Shown: positions 6,899 through 14,214 of the stretch, one piece after another
Layout of the letters: each line of letters starts with the position of its first letter
Position numbering within the stretch: position 1 is the first letter of the stretch
DNA from: an uncultured Rhizobiaceae group bacterium
Lineage (GTDB): Bacteria; Pseudomonadota; Alphaproteobacteria; Rhizobiales; Rhizobiaceae
Direction: 5' to 3'
DNA length: 15,228 bases
Assembly: GCA_938009335.1 (NCBI GenBank)
Contig: CALLHT010000191.1
Location: 1 to 15,228 of the forward strand
The notes under the pieces: model-generated
Database searches by the model: none
Told to the model about the DNA's origin: nothing
Seen by the model: the letters and a program-made list of their open reading frames with translations, nothing else
Translations under genes and position numbers: made by a program

Positions 6899-7756
6899 TT
6901 AGCCTTCGATAAAGGCGATCATTGCGCCCTGCCCTGAAGCAGGATCGACAATCAACCGCTGACCGATGGTTCTGGTCTCGATTCCTTGCCCCGCCAAGTG
7001 ATCTGCAACAGCCTTTTGATCCTTGACCACAATGTCGAAAGCAACGGCCTTTAATCCGCGATCATCCGAAGCATCAACGCCGTAATGTTGCTTCAACCCC
7101 GCTTTGTTCAACGCCGAGATCTTGGCATTTGGCAGCGTGAACTCCATACCAAATGAATGGGATCGGATTTCTCTCTGCCCGCTCATGGTTTGAAGGTAAT
7201 ACTGGAAATCCTCCGGCAATTGCTCACAAAGCGTAACCCGCGTGATGCCTATGGCGCCATTTGCGTGACCTGTCATTTCTTGCGGAAAAGATGGCGGTCC
7301 GCTTGGGCGTTCACATAAGAAACATGCAAAATCGGGCGATCTTTCATCAATACCAAGGGCAACCTTTACCGCAACGCCCGGACGGCGAACCGTAACCAGC
7401 TTGCCCGTTTCCCAGCCTGCCTTTTTGATGTTCTTGCGTTCTGCTTTGGGGTCAGGATCGCCAAAAACCAGGAACGTAAATCCATCATCACCATTACGGA
7501 AGCGATAGGCCATATCGCGCCGTAGGAATGGGTTTCCCTTATCAATCGCTGCTTCAACAGTTTCGCGATGACCAACAGCCAACGGCTCGATGAACGTACC
7601 GTTTTCAAAGAACACACAAGCGTTCTCAGAACCGAATTTGTGCCGCGCATCCGGTGCAACTGTAAAGCCGAGTTTCGATAGTCGTTCACGCGCAACCTTT
7701 AAGGATGGCACTGGCAAAACGACGTGATCTAAGTTTCTTGGAGATAGTTTTTTCAT
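6899..7756 (-). CDS. Glyoxalase-like (VOC superfamily) protein
   Basis: A 285-residue protein made of two similar halves, of the glyoxalase-like domain family (PF13468 type) in the vicinal-oxygen-chelate superfamily. The N-terminal half opens LDHVVLPVPSLKVARERLSKLGF, the classic beta-alpha start of a VOC module with His11, and contains FFENGTFIEPLAV with Glu57. The second half contains GAIGITRVTL (about 167-176) and VAFDIVVKD (about 238-246). The start at ATG 7754-7756 is chosen because the alternative TTG thirty bases upstream adds ten residues (MRRLFGHPTL) outside the domain and has no ribosome site. It sits between the MDR oxidoreductase (37 bases upstream) and kdsA (4 bases downstream), likely one transcript. 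Substrate is unknown; a link with Kdo synthesis is not implied by sequence. Members are mostly uncharacterised. Confidence 0.83.
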   Translation of the reverse strand: MKKLSPRNLDHVVLPVPSLKVARERLSKLGFTVAPDARHKFGSENACVFFENGTFIEPLAVGHRETVEAAIDKGNPFLRRDMAYRFRNGDDGFTFLVFGDPDPKAERKNIKKAGWETGKLVTVRRPGVAVKVALGIDERSPDFACFLCERPSGPPSFPQEMTGHANGAIGITRVTLCEQLPEDFQYYLQTMSGQREIRSHSFGMEFTLPNAKISALNKAGLKQHYGVDASDDRGLKAVAFDIVVKDQKAVADHLAGQGIETRTIGQRLIVDPASGQGAMIAFIEG

Positions 7757-7793
7757 AAGCGTTGGATGCCCGAATAAGCGTCTCAATACAAGA

Positions 7794-8768
7794 CTAAATC
7801 GTCAGTACAACATTTCCGTTTGCCTGACCGGTTTCCACCAATTCGTGCGCTTTAACGGCTTCTTCCAACGGCAGTGTATGCGCAATTCTTGTCCGGGCCT
7901 GCCCGGACCGCATAAACCAGTTTAACCGGTCAATTGCAGCTAGACGCTCTGCTTCATCCAATTCATAGACTAGGAAGAATTGAAGCGTGATCGACTTAAA
8001 CAAGAGATCGCGAAATGGCACATCAATCGCGCCCATATCATTTGACCCATAGGAATAGATCGCGCCTTTGGCTTGCAAGGCAGGCGAAGCGATCAACTGG
8101 GATGTGGAATAAAAATCCATATCAATGACCGCCCCCACGCCTTCGCCATCAGTCAGCTCAAGAACGCGGTCAGCAATATTCTCGGATTTATAGTCAATAC
8201 AGGCAATGGCGCCTGCTTCCATAACGATGTCCGACTTGCCTGATGATGCTGTGCCAATGACCTTGCGGCCCATCAGGGTTGCCATTTGCGTAATGTAGTG
8301 GCCTACAGCCGAGCCCGCGCCTGTTATCAAAACGGTCTCTGCATTATCAGCGGCTAAGAGATCGATCGCATGTGCGGCTGTCAGTCCCGGAATGCCAAAG
8401 CAGGCGGCAATCTCAAAAGGAATATCGTCATCCAGTTTAACGGCCTGAAATTCCGGCACAGAAATATACTCAGCCGCCGTCCCACATTGGCGCTGCCATT
8501 GGCCATTCCATATCCAGACCCGCTCCCCCGCACGAGATTGGTCTACCCCCTCACCTACGGCCTCAATCACGCCAGCGCCGTCACTATGCGGCACCACAAA
8601 ATCGAAGGCAGGCGCACGGCCAGCGCGGGATTTTACATCGGACGGGTTCACGCCAGAGGTTGCCATTTTGACCAAAACTTCGCCCGTCTGAGGTTGAGGT
8701 GTCGGTTTATCAGCAAACTCTAGAACCGAGTCTGCCGGGCCGTTGCGTGTGTAGAAAACTGTTTTCAT
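7794..8768 (-). CDS. NADPH:quinone oxidoreductase-type medium-chain dehydrogenase/reductase
   Basis: A 324-residue member of the zinc-free quinone oxidoreductase (zeta-crystallin-like) branch of the MDR superfamily, which reduces quinones or enones with NADPH. The GroES-like N-terminal domain has SGVNPSDVKSRAG and PHSDGAGVIEAVG; the Cys that binds catalytic zinc in alcohol dehydrogenases is replaced (ATSGVNPSD), and the structural zinc cysteines are absent. The Rossmann domain has VLITGAGSAVGHYITQMA at about 146-163 with the nucleotide loop at 150-156, then GTASSGKSD, where Ser and Lys suit the 2'-phosphate of NADPH. ATG at 8766-8768 is the first residue of the domain (MKTVFYTRNG), although the ribosome site is weak. 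It heads a probable operon with the VOC gene and kdsA and is divergent from the RidA gene across a 103-base gap. Physiological substrate unknown. Confidence 0.88.
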   Translation of the reverse strand: MKTVFYTRNGPADSVLEFADKPTPQPQTGEVLVKMATSGVNPSDVKSRAGRAPAFDFVVPHSDGAGVIEAVGEGVDQSRAGERVWIWNGQWQRQCGTAAEYISVPEFQAVKLDDDIPFEIAACFGIPGLTAAHAIDLLAADNAETVLITGAGSAVGHYITQMATLMGRKVIGTASSGKSDIVMEAGAIACIDYKSENIADRVLELTDGEGVGAVIDMDFYSTSQLIASPALQAKGAIYSYGSNDMGAIDVPFRDLLFKSITLQFFLVYELDEAERLAAIDRLNWFMRSGQARTRIAHTLPLEEAVKAHELVETGQANGNVVLTI

Positions 8769-8871
8769 GGAAATGAGCTTACGTTTTATTGTGTTCAGAT
8801 GAGGTTTTTCGTCGTTGCAGGGTATTCCAAGTGCTAAGCGTAGTCATCAACTTTTAGAATTGGAGACATAG

Positions 8872-9255
8872 ATGTTTGACGTTGTTGATTGGGGCTTGCC
8901 CAAAGGTGGATTGGCATCGAACACTGTTAAATCTCAAGACCGTGTCTTTTCAGTGCAAATCCCACGTGATCCGGTATCTCTGGACGTAAAAGTAGACGGC
9001 GACATAACCGAGCAAGCGCATAGCGTCTTCTCTCAATTAAAGAAAGCAATGGAAGCCGCAGGAGGTTCTCTTGCCGATGTCGCACAGCTTCAGATCTTCA
9101 TTGTGGAAGCGAGCGATGCGCCAGCGATGAATGCGGTTTACAAAGAATATTTTTCAGAACCCTACCCCAACCGCGCGACCGTTGTGGTGAAAGAGCTTCT
9201 ACGCCCCAATATGCGGATTGAGATCGTCGTGCAAGCGTGTTTGGGCGAAGGATAA
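8872..9255 (+). CDS. RidA (YjgF/YER057c/UK114) family protein
   Basis: A 127-residue protein of the Rid family, small trimeric enzymes whose best-known members hydrolyse reactive enamine/imine intermediates such as 2-aminoacrylate. Family blocks are QIPRDP at 29-34, the helix IDEQ-like region ITEQAHSVFSQLKKAMEAAG at 45-64, DVAQLQIFIVE, MNAVYKEYF, PYPNRATVVV with the signature Arg101, and RIEIVVQACLG with Glu117. Arg101 matches the Arg105 needed for deaminase activity in archetypal RidA. The N-terminus departs from the common GPYSQA form, so it may belong to a different Rid subfamily. ATG 8872 follows GGAG by 8 bases. It lies 57 bases upstream of the Rieske oxygenase, same strand, suggesting the pair acts together, perhaps dealing with an imine or enamine formed when a nitrogenous substrate is oxidised; that link is inference. 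Confidence 0.9.
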   Translation: MFDVVDWGLPKGGLASNTVKSQDRVFSVQIPRDPVSLDVKVDGDITEQAHSVFSQLKKAMEAAGGSLADVAQLQIFIVEASDAPAMNAVYKEYFSEPYPNRATVVVKELLRPNMRIEIVVQACLGEG

Positions 9256-9289
9256 GCAAGTTCTTGCAAGATTGGTATTTCGAAATTAC

Positions 9290-9307
9290 CCTCCCAGATT
9301 AGGGAGG
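9290..9307 (+). promoter_or_regulatory. GC-rich hairpin covering the Rieske gene's Shine-Dalgarno sequence
   Basis: CCTCCC (9290-9295), a six-base AGATTA loop, and GGGAGG (9302-9307) form a perfect six-pair stem with five G-C pairs. The 3' arm is the ribosome site of the oxygenase gene, 5 bases before ATG 9313. No T-run follows, so it does not look like a terminator. RidA translation ends 34 bases before the stem, so terminating ribosomes would not reliably open it. The structure is visible directly; control by a protein, RNA or temperature is inference. Confidence 0.5.
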
Positions 9308-9312
9308 AAGAC

Positions 9313-10455
9313 ATGAACGTACCCATCATCACGATCCAGCCGGGTGACCAGCCCTTTTGCGCCAACCCCGCCACTTCTTTCACTATGCCCGCGCGGTTTT
9401 ATACCTCACCGGAAATCTATGAGGCTGAGAAGGAAGCGATTTTTTACAAGAATTGGTATTATGTCTGCCACCAGTCACAGGTGAAGGAAGCAGGTGAATT
9501 TGTTTCTGCAAACATCCACAATCAGTCAGTCTTCGTAACGCGGGATCGTTCCGGCGATCTCAATGCGTTTTACAATGTATGCCCTCATCGTGGGCACGAG
9601 CTGGTTCAGGGTTCCGGTAAAAAGAACCTGATTGTATGCCCTTATCATGCCTGGAGCTTCGATATGGACGGCACGCTAAAAGCAGCGCGGAATTCAGAAA
9701 ATATCCTGAATTTCGACAAATGCGACTTCTCGCTTAAAGCCATTCGTGTGGAAACCTTCTGCGGGTTTGTCTTCGTCAATCTGGATGGTGACGCGACACC
9801 CCTCGCTCTGCAAGCACCTGAACTTGAAGAGGAAATTCGGAAATATTGTCCAAAAATCGATGATTTAGTCTTTGCGCAACGCGATACCTATCACGTTGAG
9901 TGCAACTGGAAGGTGATGATCGACAACTTCCTGGAGTGTTACCACTGCGATCCGGCGCATCGTGATTTTGTGGACTTGGTCGACATGAATACCTATCGCA
10001 GCATCTGCAACGGCATTTATTCAAGCCATGTGTCTGACAATGTGCGGTCCACCGATTCCGCTGCGTTCAGCTTTGAAAAGGGTGATGTGGACTTTGGGTA
10101 TTGTGGGTGGTTCCTCTGGCCGAACCTGACGATATGGGCCTATCCTGGTGAAACGAATATTTCGACGCTGCAAATGATCCCGGATGGGGTTGGTAACACA
10201 ATCGAGCATCAGGATTGGTTTACAGAGAACGCGACACCTTCCAAGCAACTTAAAGAAGCAATGGACTATCAAAAAGACGTGCTTCAGCCTGAGGATATTT
10301 CGCTTTGTGTCAACGTGCAGAGAGGTTTGCAGTCAAAGGGCTATAATCAGGGCCGGTTTGTCGTCGACAAAGACCAGACAGAACTTTCAGAACACGCCGT
10401 GCATCACTTCCAAAAAATGGTCATGGAAGCGTTGGGCGGGGAAATTCAGAAGTAG
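9313..10455 (+). CDS. Rieske [2Fe-2S] non-haem iron oxygenase, alpha subunit (quaternary-ammonium type)
   Basis: A 380-residue aromatic-ring-hydroxylating-type oxygenase component. The Rieske cluster is bound by Cys90-x-His92 (NVCPHRGHE) and Cys109-xx-His112 (VCPYHAW). The mononuclear iron site is His211, His216 (ECYHCDPAHRDF) and probably Asp328 (QPEDISL). The residue bridging the two centres is Glu208, three before the first His, where ring dioxygenases have Asp; Glu at this place is a feature of carnitine monooxygenase CntA. With the end motif SVQRGL-like NVQRGLQSKGYNQGRF, this places it near enzymes that oxidise N-methyl compounds (carnitine, glycine betaine, stachydrine) rather than aromatic hydrocarbons. 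Which substrate cannot be told. No reductase or beta subunit gene is adjacent, so electrons must come from a reductase encoded elsewhere. The ribosome site GGGAGGAAG is strong but lies in a hairpin. The gene stops 3 bases from a convergent gene. Confidence 0.93.
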   Translation: MNVPIITIQPGDQPFCANPATSFTMPARFYTSPEIYEAEKEAIFYKNWYYVCHQSQVKEAGEFVSANIHNQSVFVTRDRSGDLNAFYNVCPHRGHELVQGSGKKNLIVCPYHAWSFDMDGTLKAARNSENILNFDKCDFSLKAIRVETFCGFVFVNLDGDATPLALQAPELEEEIRKYCPKIDDLVFAQRDTYHVECNWKVMIDNFLECYHCDPAHRDFVDLVDMNTYRSICNGIYSSHVSDNVRSTDSAAFSFEKGDVDFGYCGWFLWPNLTIWAYPGETNISTLQMIPDGVGNTIEHQDWFTENATPSKQLKEAMDYQKDVLQPEDISLCVNVQRGLQSKGYNQGRFVVDKDQTELSEHAVHHFQKMVMEALGGEIQK

Positions 10456-10458
10456 CCC

Positions 10459-10878
10459 CTACTCGCAGATGTTCTTCTCGATAAAGCAATTATTGCCGAG
10501 GCAGCCATTCCAGCCCTCTTGCTTTTTGGCCTGCGATTTTTCGCCAAACGTGCCATCAATCGGCGTAACCGACTTAATCTTGTCGAACCGATAAGTGCGA
10601 ACCGCTTCAAAGTCCCTGCCCTTGGTGCAGCCACGGCTTTGCCATCCGCGCATGTAGAGCTGACCATTCTTGCCGATTGCCACCTGATGCACATCCACCA
10701 GACGCGGCTCACAGCCTTTGCTGATGTCCTTATCGTAGATGAGCTCAATCACGCGCCCAGTTTTTGCCGCCTCGCAAAGCGGTGCTTCATGCGGAGATTG
10801 GGCTTGGACTTGGGTAGAGATTGGCAATAAAAACCCGGTCAAGATAATGAGATATAGAACCCGTGTTGAGCTATTCAT
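10459..10878 (-). CDS. Secreted six-cysteine protein with a WYL-like domain (hypothetical)
   Basis: A 139-residue protein not recognised as a named family. The start is ATG 10876-10878, which opens a signal peptide (MNSSTRVLYLIILTGFLLPI, cleavage probably after Ala26 in TQVQA/QSP). A longer in-frame reading exists but overlaps the preceding gene. After cleavage, residues 35-107 read LCEAAKTGRVIELIYDK, then EPRLVDVHQVA, NGQLYMRGWQSRG and VRTYRFDKIKSV. That order (a helix, an Ile/Leu-Tyr strand, Glu-Pro-x-x-Val, a Leu-Tyr-x-Arg-Gly-Trp-Gln strand, Arg-Thr-Tyr-Arg-x-Asp-Lys-Ile) resembles WYL domains, which in other proteins bind ligands or nucleic acid in the cytoplasm. Here the domain would be periplasmic or secreted, with Cys35, 56, 84 and a tail of Cys126, 131 and 138 able to form disulfides. 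It begins 11 bases after the small membrane peptide gene. Coding status is good; the WYL reading is inference. Confidence 0.7.
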   Translation of the reverse strand: MNSSTRVLYLIILTGFLLPISTQVQAQSPHEAPLCEAAKTGRVIELIYDKDISKGCEPRLVDVHQVAIGKNGQLYMRGWQSRGCTKGRDFEAVRTYRFDKIKSVTPIDGTFGEKSQAKKQEGWNGCLGNNCFIEKNICE

Positions 10879-10889
10879 AGTAGTCAAGA

Positions 10890-11066
10890 TCACAGAAACA
10901 ACTTTGCAATTGCAACGATTGCCAGCGTTACGCCGGAGCCAACCACCAGACGATACCATTGGTTCTCTGACACAAGTTTTGCTGTTGCAGCATTCAGATT
11001 GGCGATTTCAGCGTCAATCTTACGCATCTTCGCGTCCCACTCTTCTTTTCGATCTTGTTCAGTCAT
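10890..11066 (-). CDS. Small coiled-coil membrane protein (hypothetical)
   Basis: A 58-residue peptide from ATG 11064-11066 (MTEQDRKEEWDAKMRK), chosen over a start ten codons earlier because GGAAAG precedes it and the promoter at 11095-11123 would put the transcript start between the two. Residues 5-38 are charged and helical with coiled-coil-like spacing (KIDAEIANLNAATAKLVSEN), then Asn-Gln-Trp-Tyr leads into one membrane helix at about 41-58 (LVVGSGVTLAIVAIAKLFL). Short proteins with an E-I-A-x-L-x-x-x-T-x-K repeat and a C-terminal helix are recurrent in alphaproteobacteria, usually unnamed; the layout also recalls haemolysin XhlA-type phage peptides, but no phage genes are near. It is the first gene of a probable two-gene unit with the secreted WYL-like protein, 11 bases apart. 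Confidence 0.65.
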   Translation of the reverse strand: MTEQDRKEEWDAKMRKIDAEIANLNAATAKLVSENQWYRLVVGSGVTLAIVAIAKLFL

Positions 11067-11094
11067 CTTTCCACACCATGAACGTAACAAGAAC

Positions 11095-11123
11095 AAAATA
11101 ACCCAACCCTAGTATAAAGTCAA
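11095..11123 (-). promoter_or_regulatory. Sigma70-type promoter for the small two-gene unit
   Basis: On the minus strand TTGACT (11118-11123) is separated by exactly 17 bases from TATTTT (11095-11100). Transcription would start near 11088, about 20 bases before the ATG at 11066, leaving a short leader with a GGAAAG ribosome site. Five of six bases match the -35 consensus. It lies 40 bases past the end of pyrG, so the small genes need not depend on read-through. Confidence 0.55.
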
Positions 11124-11162
11124 CAAAATTTGGTGTTAGATTAATGTCAATTCTTTATCGTT

Positions 11163-12800
11163 CTAAACCAACCTACTCTGCTCTTTCGCGGCATTGATAA
11201 AACTCGCAAATAGCGGATGCGGTTCGAATGGTCGTGATTTGAGTTCCGGATGATATTGCACGCCTATGAACCACGGGTGCACCTCGCGGTCATATTCAAT
11301 CGTTTCCGGCAGCAGGCCGTCAGGGGACATGCCTGAGAAAATCAATCCAGCTTCTTCCAACCGATCCTTATAATCCGTATTAACCTCATAGCGGTGACGG
11401 TGACGCTCAGAAACCTGCGTAGAGCCGTAGATCTCCGCAATATGCGAACCTTCGGTTAACGGATGCGGATAAGCACCCAGACGCATGGTTCCGCCCATAT
11501 CGCCCGTTGCCTCGCGTTTTTCCAGCTGATTGCCCTTCATCCATTCGGTCATCAAGCCAACAACAGGCTCTTTGGCGTTTTCGTCAAACTCAGTTGATGT
11601 AGCATTTTCAATGCCTGCCAAATTGCGAGCCGCCTCGATACACGCCATCTGCATGCCAAAGCAGATGCCAAAATAGGGTATTTTGTTTTCGCGCGCGTAC
11701 GTTACCGCTTTAATCTTGCCTTCAGCACCGCGCTCGCCAAAGCCGCCCGGAACTAGAATGCCATCGACTTGGCCCAGATGCGCAGCCGGATCTTCTTTGT
11801 TGAAGACTTCCGACTCAATCCACTTGAGATTGACCTTAACCTCATTAGCGATGCCACCATGGTAAAGCGCCTCGATCAGTGATTTATACGCGTCTTTAAG
11901 AACGGTGTATTTGCCCACAACGGCAATGTTCACTTCGCCTTCGGGATTGTGAATTTTCTTGCTGATTTCGTCCCATACACGCATATCGGGCTTCGGTGCG
12001 GGGTCAATGCCGAACGCGTCCAGCACTTCCTGGTCGAGACCTTCTTTGTGGTACGTCATTGGCACATCATAGATCGACTTCGCATCCAGCGCCTGGATAA
12101 CGGCTGACGGACGCACGTTACAGAATTGCGAGAGCTTGCGGCGCTCTTCTTTCGGAATTTCACGATCTGCACGCACCAGCAGAATGTCCGGCTGAATGCC
12201 GATCGAACGCAGCTCCTTCACAGAGTGCTGCGTCGGCTTGGTTTTAAGTTCGCCCGCAGCCCAAATCCACGGCATCAGCGTCAGATGCACATAGATACAC
12301 TGGCCGCGCGGCAGATCATTACCAAGCTGGCGAATGGATTCGAAAAACGGCAGCGCTTCAATATCACCTACCGTGCCTCCAATCTCGCACAAAACAAAAT
12401 CATAGTCGTCATTGCCATCCAGCACGAACTCTTTGATTTCATTGGTAACATGCGGAATAACTTGCACCGTCGCGCCCAAGTAATCGCCACGGCGTTCTTT
12501 CGCAATAATATCCGAATAGATGCGGCCCGTGGTGATGTTGTCCTGCTGATTTGCGGGACGTCCGGTGAAGCGCTCATAGTGACCGAGATCAAGATCGGTC
12601 TCTGCGCCATCGTCGGTCACAAAGCATTCGCCATGCTGATAGGGAGACATCGTCCCCGGATCAACATTCAAATAAGGGTCCAATTTACGCAGTCTAACCT
12701 TGTACCCACGGGCTTGTAGCAGCGCACCGAGTGCCGCTGACGCAAGACCTTTGCCAAGTGAGGAAACCACGCCTCCAGTGATAAAAACATAACGAGCCAT
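11163..12800 (-). CDS. pyrG: CTP synthase (glutamine-hydrolysing)
   Basis: Makes CTP from UTP, ATP and glutamine, the last step of de novo pyrimidine nucleotide synthesis. At 545 residues it equals the E. coli enzyme in length. The synthase domain has the P-loop-like VSSLGKGLASA (Lys18), LDPYLNVDPGTMSPYQHGE, DDGAETDLDLGHYERF, and EIGGTVGDIE with Glu140. The glutaminase domain carries PGGFGERG, the nucleophile Cys380 in FGICFGMQMA, and the partner residues His517 and Glu519 in QYHPELKSRPFEPHP, so the full triad is present. One small departure is PWIWAAGELKTKP where PYIAAAGELKTKP is more usual. ATG 12798-12800 begins MARYVFITGG, the standard family start, although no good ribosome site is visible. 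It follows secG on the same strand, but a terminator between them suggests pyrG has its own promoter. Confidence 0.98.
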   Translation of the reverse strand: MARYVFITGGVVSSLGKGLASAALGALLQARGYKVRLRKLDPYLNVDPGTMSPYQHGECFVTDDGAETDLDLGHYERFTGRPANQQDNITTGRIYSDIIAKERRGDYLGATVQVIPHVTNEIKEFVLDGNDDYDFVLCEIGGTVGDIEALPFFESIRQLGNDLPRGQCIYVHLTLMPWIWAAGELKTKPTQHSVKELRSIGIQPDILLVRADREIPKEERRKLSQFCNVRPSAVIQALDAKSIYDVPMTYHKEGLDQEVLDAFGIDPAPKPDMRVWDEISKKIHNPEGEVNIAVVGKYTVLKDAYKSLIEALYHGGIANEVKVNLKWIESEVFNKEDPAAHLGQVDGILVPGGFGERGAEGKIKAVTYARENKIPYFGICFGMQMACIEAARNLAGIENATSTEFDENAKEPVVGLMTEWMKGNQLEKREATGDMGGTMRLGAYPHPLTEGSHIAEIYGSTQVSERHRHRYEVNTDYKDRLEEAGLIFSGMSPDGLLPETIEYDREVHPWFIGVQYHPELKSRPFEPHPLFASFINAAKEQSRLV

Positions 12801-12858
12801 GGGATTTGAGGATTAAACCTGTTCTGACGATTCGGGTAGTAAAAAATGATTTCTTCAC

Positions 12859-12887
12859 AAAAAAAGCCCCGAATTTTTTCGGGGCTT
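12859..12887 (-). terminator. Intrinsic terminator after secG
   Basis: On the minus strand, AAGCCCCGAA, a four-base loop and TTCGGGGCTT (12864-12887) form a perfect ten-pair stem, followed by a run of T that continues through 12859 (seven T in total, two of them in the stem). It begins 23 bases beyond the secG stop and lies before pyrG, so it should end the tpiA-secG transcript. The plus-strand side lacks a T-run, so it acts in one direction. Confidence 0.88.
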
Positions 12888-12909
12888 ACATAATTCTTGC
12901 AAATTTGGC

Positions 12910-13293
12910 TTATTCCGTTGTCGGAACTTGGCCTTCTTCGGTTGCATCGTCACCGCCGAGGTTAAGCGTATCGCTGCCGCCGAGTTGATCAAGAATGCCC
13001 TCACCCGTACCACCGTCCTGATTTTGAAGTGGCAGATTATCGAGAACACCGCTTCCGCTATCAACGCCGGACAAAATGCCGAGTGCGATGGATGTTGCAA
13101 AGAAACAGGCAGCCAGAATGGCTGTGGTGCGAGTAAGCGCGTTTGCAGCACCTCTAGCAGACATGAAGCCACCGCCTCCGCCGCCGCCACCACCGCCGAT
13201 GCCAAGTGCACCGCCTTCAGAGCGTTGAAGCAAAACCACAATCACCAATGCCACGACAATGAGCAGGTGAACAACAATTAGAACCGATTCCAT
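12910..13293 (-). CDS. secG: Preprotein translocase subunit SecG
   Basis: Small inner-membrane partner of SecY and SecE that raises the efficiency of SecA-driven protein export. The 127-residue protein has the family layout: first membrane helix at about 4-22 (LIVVHLLIVVALVIVVLLQ), the conserved QRSEGGALG loop, then GFMSARGAANALTRTT and a second helix at about 56-75 (AILAACFFATSIALGILS). The loop holds ten consecutive glycines (33-42), a length-variable element in alphaproteobacterial SecG. The tail from 78 on is Gly/Asp/Glu-rich and disordered. AGGA lies 7 bases before the ATG. It sits 127 bases downstream of tpiA on the same strand and is followed by an intrinsic terminator; this tpiA-secG-pyrG order is common in Hyphomicrobiales. 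Confidence 0.95.
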   Translation of the reverse strand: MESVLIVVHLLIVVALVIVVLLQRSEGGALGIGGGGGGGGGGFMSARGAANALTRTTAILAACFFATSIALGILSGVDSGSGVLDNLPLQNQDGGTGEGILDQLGGSDTLNLGGDDATEEGQVPTTE

Positions 13294-13420
13294 GGTAAAT
13301 CCTGAGATTAACGGGCATATTGCCCTGAGTTTGAGCGCTCTTTATCATGTGAATGCAAGAATGCAAAGCTTATGCTGCATCTAACAACGCGGGCGCGCTG
13401 TTTCAAGAAATTGTCTCAAA

Positions 13421-14188
13421 TCAGCAAAGTTTTTCGTAAGCTGCACAAATTCCAAGAAAGTCTTCTGCTTTCAGGCTCGCGCCGCCGACCAAAGCACCAT
13501 CCACGTTGGCGATGCCCATGAGTTCTTCGGCATTGCCCGGTTTTACAGAACCGCCATAAAGCAAACGCATTTTAGCGCCTTTGTCACCAAATCGGTCCGT
13601 CAGGTTATTGCGCATAAAGCCGTGCGCCTCTTCAACGTCAGCCGCAGATGGAACCAGCCCCGTACCAATCGCCCAGACGGGCTCATAGGCAACCACCACC
13701 TTAGCAGCCGTTGAATCGTCCGGCATTGATCCGTCCAGCTGATCTTTAAGGACATCCAGGGTTTCGCCGGCTTTTCGTTGCGCTTCCGTCTCACCGATAC
13801 AAACGATTGTGAGTAGATCGCCTCGCAGCCCCGCCTCTGCTTTGGATTTCACGATTGCGTTCGTTTCGCCATGGTCGGTTCTGCGTTCTGAATGCCCGAC
13901 GATAACTGCCGTACCGCCACTATCTGCGATCATCTCCGCGGAAATATCACCTGTGTGAGCACCAACCTGATTGAAATGACAGTCCTGACCGCCAACGTGA
14001 ACCCGCGTTCCTAGAGCTTCCTGAGCGGCTGCAAAAATCAGGGTCGCGGGCACGCATAAAAGCATATCAATGCGATTGCGCATGGCAATGTCATACCCGG
14101 CAGTCATGGCTCCCAGTTCTGAAAGGGAATTGCGAAATCCATTCATCTTCCAGTTGCCAGCAACCAAGGGTTTAATATTGGGGGTCAT
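13421..14188 (-). CDS. tpiA: Triosephosphate isomerase
   Basis: Interconverts dihydroxyacetone phosphate and glyceraldehyde 3-phosphate in glycolysis. At 255 residues from ATG 14186-14188 the length is typical; a TTG start six codons upstream adds only MQRRYD and is rejected because GGAG stands 8 bases before the ATG. Catalytic residues are all present: Asn12 and Lys14 in AGNWKMNG, His99 in VGHSERR and Glu169 in AYEPVWAIGTG. The phosphate-binding loop 6 and the YGGSVKPGNAEEL block (211-223) and GALVGGASL (231-239) are conserved. It is divergent from the PpiD-like gene and heads the tpiA-secG unit. A sigma70-like promoter is visible at 14215-14243. Confidence 0.98.
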   Translation of the reverse strand: MTPNIKPLVAGNWKMNGFRNSLSELGAMTAGYDIAMRNRIDMLLCVPATLIFAAAQEALGTRVHVGGQDCHFNQVGAHTGDISAEMIADSGGTAVIVGHSERRTDHGETNAIVKSKAEAGLRGDLLTIVCIGETEAQRKAGETLDVLKDQLDGSMPDDSTAAKVVVAYEPVWAIGTGLVPSAADVEEAHGFMRNNLTDRFGDKGAKMRLLYGGSVKPGNAEELMGIANVDGALVGGASLKAEDFLGICAAYEKLC

Positions 14189-14214
14189 GTCATATCTCCG
14201 CTGCAATTTTCTGC

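Noticed and set aside
7757..7793. Direct repeat ACGCTTAT near the VOC start codon
   Set aside because: Two 8-base copies, one overlapping the start codon, without further structure; could be chance.
12126..12719. 197-codon open frame on the plus strand
   Set aside because: It is antisense to the conserved part of pyrG, has no recognisable domain and reads as low-quality Arg/Asn-rich protein; a shadow of pyrG codon use.
13313..13325. GGGCA-TAT-TGCCC stem upstream of secG
   Set aside because: Five pairs with a three-base loop, no T-run, and it does not cover the secG ribosome site; no function can be supported.
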